Assembly: GCA_041179245.1 (NCBI GenBank)
Contig: JBEGTT010000251.1
Span: forward strand, 1 to 7,776
Direction of reading: 5' to 3'
Length of the DNA: 7,776 nt
Source of the DNA: JBEGTT01 sp041179245
Lineage (GTDB): Bacteria; Pseudomonadota; Gammaproteobacteria; Burkholderiales; Rhodocyclaceae
Shown here: positions 4,556 to 7,776 of the stretch, one piece after another
How the letters are laid out: every line of letters starts with the position of its first letter
Numbering within the stretch: position 1 is the stretch's first letter
Notes under the pieces: model-generated
Databases searched by the model: none
What the model saw: only the letters and a program-made list of their open reading frames with translations
Told to the model about the DNA's origin: nothing
Made by a program: the position numbers and the translations under genes

Positions 4556-5207
4556 CGATTAACCGGGAAAAATCGCTCAACAAGGGAAAGAACACATCAC
4601 ACTCGCTGGGCAGTAGCGGCTTGCCCCCGTTGTAACCGTAGGGAACCCCACCAGCTGAGCATCCAGCAGCACGGGCGGCGGCGATGTCATGCCGCGAGTC
4701 ACCAATGTGTAAGTTATTGGTGGGCAAAACACCCATTGCCCGGCAAGCAAACAAAATCGGCTCCGGATGCGGTTTTTTATGTTCGCAGGTGTCGCCACCA
4801 ACAACGCTGGTGAAATAACGTGTCAGATCGAGTTTTTCCAGCAGCACTTGAGTGAATTCAATGGGTTTGTTGGTCACGCAGGCCATCGGCAAACCCGCGA
4901 CAAGCCAGGCGTCCAATGCTTCGCGCACTCCCGGATAGAGCTTGGCGGCAGAGCCATTAAGCTGACGGTAATTCACTTGAAAGGCGGCAACACCTTCGCC
5001 CAAGCGGTGCTCAGTTGTCGGTGCCGAACGAGACAAACACCGCGACACCAAGTTCGCCATGCCTTCACCGACAAAACCGCGAACCTCGCTTTCACTGACC
5101 GTAGGTTCGCCCAAGTCGGCCAACATTGCTTGACAGGCCAAAGTCAGGTCGAGTGCGCTATCGACCAAGGTTCCATCAAGATCAAGCGTGATGGATTGAA
5201 AATTCAT
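4545..5207 (-). CDS. gph: Phosphoglycolate phosphatase (HAD superfamily)
   Basis: A cytoplasmic HAD hydrolase of 220 residues that removes phosphate from 2-phosphoglycolate, a by-product of DNA repair and oxygenase reactions. HAD motif I is DLDGTLVDS with nucleophile Asp9 and Asp11. Motif II is VTNK with Thr112. Motif III is the lysine in EHKKPHPEP (144-145). Motif IV is GDSRHD with Asp170 and Asp174. Residues 17-85 form the helical cap that sets specificity. Length is typical for Gph. It starts 2 nt after the rpe stop, an arrangement (rpe then gph) common in proteobacteria, which supports phosphoglycolate as substrate over other HAD substrates. Its end overlaps the FlgT-like gene by 11 nt. 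Confidence 0.9.
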   Translation of the reverse strand: MNFQSITLDLDGTLVDSALDLTLACQAMLADLGEPTVSESEVRGFVGEGMANLVSRCLSRSAPTTEHRLGEGVAAFQVNYRQLNGSAAKLYPGVREALDAWLVAGLPMACVTNKPIEFTQVLLEKLDLTRYFTSVVGGDTCEHKKPHPEPILFACRAMGVLPTNNLHIGDSRHDIAAARAAGCSAGGVPYGYNGGKPLLPSECDVFFPLLSDFSRLIDAA

Positions 5208-5209
5208 TT

Positions 5210-5908
5210 TTACACGGTGGCGAGTGCGCTACGGAATTCGCGCAAAACGCTGTTATACCGTTGAGGGTCTGCATCTTTTCCGGTGCCATACACGGCAGAG
5301 CCTGCCACGAAGGCATCCGCACCCGCGCGCGCTATCTCGGCAATATTGCTGGCCTTAACCCCACCATCGACTTCCAGTCGAATCCGACGGCCAGTGCGTT
5401 CGGTATAAGCATCAATTCGGGTGCGGGCCACTTTGAGTTTATCGAGTGTCGACGGAATAAACGATTGTCCACCAAAACCCGGATTCACACTCATTAGCAG
5501 CACTACATCCAAGCGGTCCATGACGTAATCCATGTAGTCAAGCGGTGTGGCGGGGTTAAACACCAGCCCAGCTTGGCAACCGTGCTCACGAATCAGCGAC
5601 AGGCTACGGTCGATATGTTCAGACGCTTCTGGATGAAATGTGATGATGTTCGCGCCGGCTTTGGCAAAATCAGGAATGATCCGATCCACCGGTTTAACCA
5701 TCAGATGCACGTCAATCGGTGCGCTCGTGCAAGGCCGAATAGCTTCACACACCAACGGGCCGATGGTCAGGTTTGGCACGTAATGGTTATCCATCACATC
5801 GAAGTGAATCCAGTCAGCGCCAGAAGCGATGACGTTACTAACCTCTTCGCCGAGTTTGGCAAAGTTGGCCGACAAAAGGCTGGGGGCGATGATGAAGTCA
5901 GTGTTCAT
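5210..5908 (-). CDS. rpe: Ribulose-phosphate 3-epimerase
   Basis: A TIM-barrel enzyme of 232 residues that interconverts ribulose-5-phosphate and xylulose-5-phosphate in the pentose phosphate pathway. Signature motifs are APSLLSANF (8-16), HFDVMDNHYVPNLTIGP (35-51), DVHLMV (66-71), VNPGFGGQ (141-148), LEVDGGV (178-184) and AGSAVY near the end. The metal-binding and catalytic set is His35, Asp37, His68 and Asp181, with Asp37 and Asp181 the acid/base pair by family knowledge. The length and all motifs are normal. It lies 15 nt after argJ and 2 nt before gph, within the secA-argJ-rpe-gph run. Confidence 0.97.
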   Translation of the reverse strand: MNTDFIIAPSLLSANFAKLGEEVSNVIASGADWIHFDVMDNHYVPNLTIGPLVCEAIRPCTSAPIDVHLMVKPVDRIIPDFAKAGANIITFHPEASEHIDRSLSLIREHGCQAGLVFNPATPLDYMDYVMDRLDVVLLMSVNPGFGGQSFIPSTLDKLKVARTRIDAYTERTGRRIRLEVDGGVKASNIAEIARAGADAFVAGSAVYGTGKDADPQRYNSVLREFRSALATV

Positions 5909-5923
5909 AAACTTTCTCTGCGC

Positions 5924-7162
5924 TTAGGAACGGTAATCCGCGTTGATTTTGACGTAGTCGTAAGACAAATCACAGGTGTAAACCCGGCCAGTCGCTTCGC
6001 CGCGACCCAGATCAATCTGCACGGTGATTTCCGCATTAGCCATGATCCGAGCACCATCAGTTTCCTGATAACTCGCAGCACGGCCTCCATTTTCGGCGAC
6101 CAGGATCGTGTCATCCCCTGAACCGAGCCACACGCGAACGCCATCGACATTCAAATCCGTAATTCCCGCATACCCAATAGCGGCGAGAATGCGGCCCAAA
6201 TTGGGATCGGATGCAAAGAAGGCAGTTTTGACCAGAGGTGAATGCCCCACCGCATAAGCGACTTGTTTGCATTCTGCAGAGTCTTTCCCGCCTTCCACCA
6301 GAATCGACATGAACTTGGTAGCGCCCTCACCGTCACGCACAATGGCTTGGGCCAGTTCAGTGGCGATGTCGATCACTGCTTGGCGCACTTCGGGCCAGCC
6401 GGCTTCGTGACCGGTGATGAAGAACAGGTCAGATTTGCCGGTTGCCATCACGATGAAGGAATCATTGGTCGAGGTGTCGCCATCCACACTGATGCAGTTG
6501 AACGACACATCCGCCGCATCTTTAACCAACTGATTGAGCAAGGGTTGAGCGATGCCAGCATCCGTTGCCAAGAAACCGAGCATGGTTGCCATATTCGGCT
6601 TAATCATCCCCGCGCCCTTGGAAATACCAGTTAGCGTGATGGTGTTGTCCGCCAACTTGACTTGGCGTGATGCTGCTTTGGCAATGGTGTCCGTGGTCAT
6701 GATGGCGTGGGCGGCTGCGTGCCAGTTATCTTCTTTCAGATCTGCTACGCAAGCTGGCAGGCCAGCAATCAGACGATCCACCAGCAGCGGCTCCAGAATC
6801 ACGCCGGTCGAAAACGGCAGGACTTGGGCATGCAGGAGGCCCAGTTGGGCAGCCACGGCATTACAGCTTTGCTTGGCTGCCTGCATGCCGGGCTCACCTG
6901 TGCCAGCGTTAGCAATGCCCGTGTTGATGACCAAAGCGCGGATGCCAGCGTCTTTCGCTAAATGATGACGACAAACTTGCACGGGGGCGGCACAGAAGCG
7001 GTTCAGCGTAAAAACTCCCGCCACGGTGCTACCTTCGTCAAGGGCAATCAGCGTTAAATCCCGGCGATTCGCCTTGCGAATGCCTGCCTCAGCGATGCCA
7101 AGGCGAACGCCAGCAACCGGTTTCAATTGATCAGCAGCAGGTGTTGAGTAATTGACGGGCAT
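5924..7162 (-). CDS. argJ: Bifunctional ornithine acetyltransferase / N-acetylglutamate synthase
   Basis: An arginine biosynthesis enzyme of 412 residues. It moves acetyl from N-acetylornithine to glutamate (cyclic pathway) and, in bifunctional forms, also makes N-acetylglutamate from acetyl-CoA. The protein self-cleaves within KGAGMIKPNMATML (182-195), between Ala192 and Thr193; Thr193 becomes the N-terminal nucleophile of the beta chain. Other conserved parts are NRFCAAPV (54-61), NTGIANAGTGE (80-90), FSTGVI (117-122), MTTDT (155-159), SVDGDTSTND (225-234) and DGEGATKFM (277-285). The start is supported by AAGGA at 7170-7174, 7 nt upstream. It begins 24 nt after secA ends; secA-argJ adjacency is common in Betaproteobacteria. 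Whether both reactions are catalysed cannot be told from sequence. Confidence 0.96.
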   Translation of the reverse strand: MPVNYSTPAADQLKPVAGVRLGIAEAGIRKANRRDLTLIALDEGSTVAGVFTLNRFCAAPVQVCRHHLAKDAGIRALVINTGIANAGTGEPGMQAAKQSCNAVAAQLGLLHAQVLPFSTGVILEPLLVDRLIAGLPACVADLKEDNWHAAAHAIMTTDTIAKAASRQVKLADNTITLTGISKGAGMIKPNMATMLGFLATDAGIAQPLLNQLVKDAADVSFNCISVDGDTSTNDSFIVMATGKSDLFFITGHEAGWPEVRQAVIDIATELAQAIVRDGEGATKFMSILVEGGKDSAECKQVAYAVGHSPLVKTAFFASDPNLGRILAAIGYAGITDLNVDGVRVWLGSGDDTILVAENGGRAASYQETDGARIMANAEITVQIDLGRGEATGRVYTCDLSYDYVKINADYRS

Positions 7163-7186
7163 GGTGAATTCCTTCGTTTTTCCAGA

Positions 7187-7776
7187 TTAGGCGAGCTTGC
7201 CGCAGCATTGTTTGAATTTCTTGCCGCTACCGCAGGGGCAAGGATCGTTTCGGCCAACCTTGGGGCCATTGGTTATCGGCGTTGAAATACTTGTTTCGGC
7301 GAAACCGGTAGCGTCTATGTGCTGAGGCGCTTCGCTTTCAAGCTGGTCATGGCGATATTCAACGTGTTCCAAATCTGCATGTGGTGCAGTTTCCGCTACA
7401 TCTTCTTCACTACGAATTTGGACGGTCATCAACAGGCGGGTGACGTCGGCCCGCACGCGATCCAGTAACAACTCAAACAATTCAAAAGCTTCGCGCTTGT
7501 ATTCTTGTTTAGGATTTTTCTGGGCGTAACCGCGCAGATGAATTCCTTGGCGCAGTTGGTCAAGCGCTGACAGGTGGTCACGCCAGTGGCTGTCTAGGCT
7601 TTGCAACATCACGTTATGCTCGAACTGCGCGAAGGAGGCGGCTCCAACGAGTGCCACCTTATCTGCGTAACGGGCATCAGATTCGGCCACAACCCGGTGA
7701 AGCAATTCATCATCGGTCAAATTAGGTTCAGTTTGCAGCCAAACGCTCACTGGGATTTCCAGAAGCAGATCTGCCG
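7187..7776 (-). CDS. secA: Preprotein translocase ATPase SecA, C-terminal part (runs off the right edge)
   Basis: About 196 residues of the SecA C-terminus are visible; the reading frame continues open through the right edge, so the apparent GTG start at 7750 is internal. SecA is the ATPase that pushes unfolded proteins through SecYEG. Visible are the end of the helical scaffold and wing (MLQSLDSHWRDHLSALDQLRQGIHLRGYAQKNPKQEYKREAFELF), then a variable acidic linker, then the zinc-binding tail NDPCPCGSGKKFKQCCGKL with the C-x-C-x8-CC ligand pattern that binds SecB. The first gene of the leftward run; argJ follows 24 nt downstream. Confidence 0.97.
   Translation of the reverse strand, partial: ADLLLEIPVSVWLQTEPNLTDDELLHRVVAESDARYADKVALVGAASFAQFEHNVMLQSLDSHWRDHLSALDQLRQGIHLRGYAQKNPKQEYKREAFELFELLLDRVRADVTRLLMTVQIRSEEDVAETAPHADLEHVEYRHDQLESEAPQHIDATGFAETSISTPITNGPKVGRNDPCPCGSGKKFKQCCGKLA

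Noticed and set aside
4767..5264. Plus-strand open frame of 165 codons
   Set aside because: It is antisense to gph and the end of rpe; a shadow frame.
5573..6121. Plus-strand open frame of 182 codons
   Set aside because: It lies antisense to rpe and argJ, both of which have full family motifs, and its translation shows no recognisable domain.
6242..6965. Overlapping plus-strand open frames of 84-137 codons
   Set aside because: All are antisense to argJ in a GC-rich coding stretch; no ribosome binding sites or domains.
1..7776. CRISPR array, tRNA, rRNA or insertion sequence
   Set aside because: I saw no regularly spaced repeats, tRNA-like cloverleaf, rRNA sequence, transposase or terminal inverted repeats.

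Overview
The window looks like chromosomal DNA of a flagellated Gram-negative proteobacterium. The gene order secA-argJ-rpe-gph, all read on the minus strand, is familiar from Betaproteobacteria, and the secreted flagellar proteins (FlgP-, FlgO- and FlgT-like) fit a motile bacterium with an outer membrane. My best guess is the Neisseriales side (for example the Chitinibacteraceae), but this is inferred from gene order and protein flavour, not from a database search.

Layout. (1) Positions 1-871, minus strand: an XRE-type helix-turn-helix (HTH) regulator is followed 30 nt later by the 5' part of mtnP (methylthioadenosine phosphorylase), which runs off the left edge. (2) Positions 872-962: a divergent control region with a good sigma-70 type promoter (TTGTTA, 17 nt, TATGAT) reading right. 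Three alternating GCTTGT/ACAAGC half-sites overlap its -35 box. (3) Positions 963-2708, plus strand: a very small HTH protein, then 6 nt later a FlgP-like (LPP20 family) secreted protein, then a small cysteine-rich lipoprotein, then an FlgO-family lipoprotein. (4) Positions 2719-2742: a stem-loop terminator between convergent genes. (5) Positions 2754-3383, minus strand: a second FlgO-family protein, about two-thirds identical to the first but with an ordinary cleavable signal peptide. It is preceded by a strong candidate FliA (sigma-28) flagellar promoter. (6) Positions 3569-7776, minus strand: the 3' end of secA, then argJ, rpe, gph and an FlgT-like gene, with gaps of 24, 15 and 2 nt and finally an 11-nt overlap.

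How the genes fit together. In Vibrio, FlgT, FlgO and FlgP are envelope proteins that form or support extra rings around the flagellar basal body (H ring, basal disk, outer-membrane collar). Here the same three families lie within 3.4 kb but are divided into three apparent expression units: a plus-strand run next to a cI/cro-like HTH pair, a FliA-promoter gene, and a gene overlapping the housekeeping gene gph. The two FlgO paralogues face each other and differ in predicted anchoring. This arrangement, together with the unexplained Cys-rich lipoprotein whose export leader resembles that of its FlgO neighbour, is the most interesting content of the window. The rest (secA, argJ, rpe, gph, mtnP) is ordinary core metabolism and secretion.
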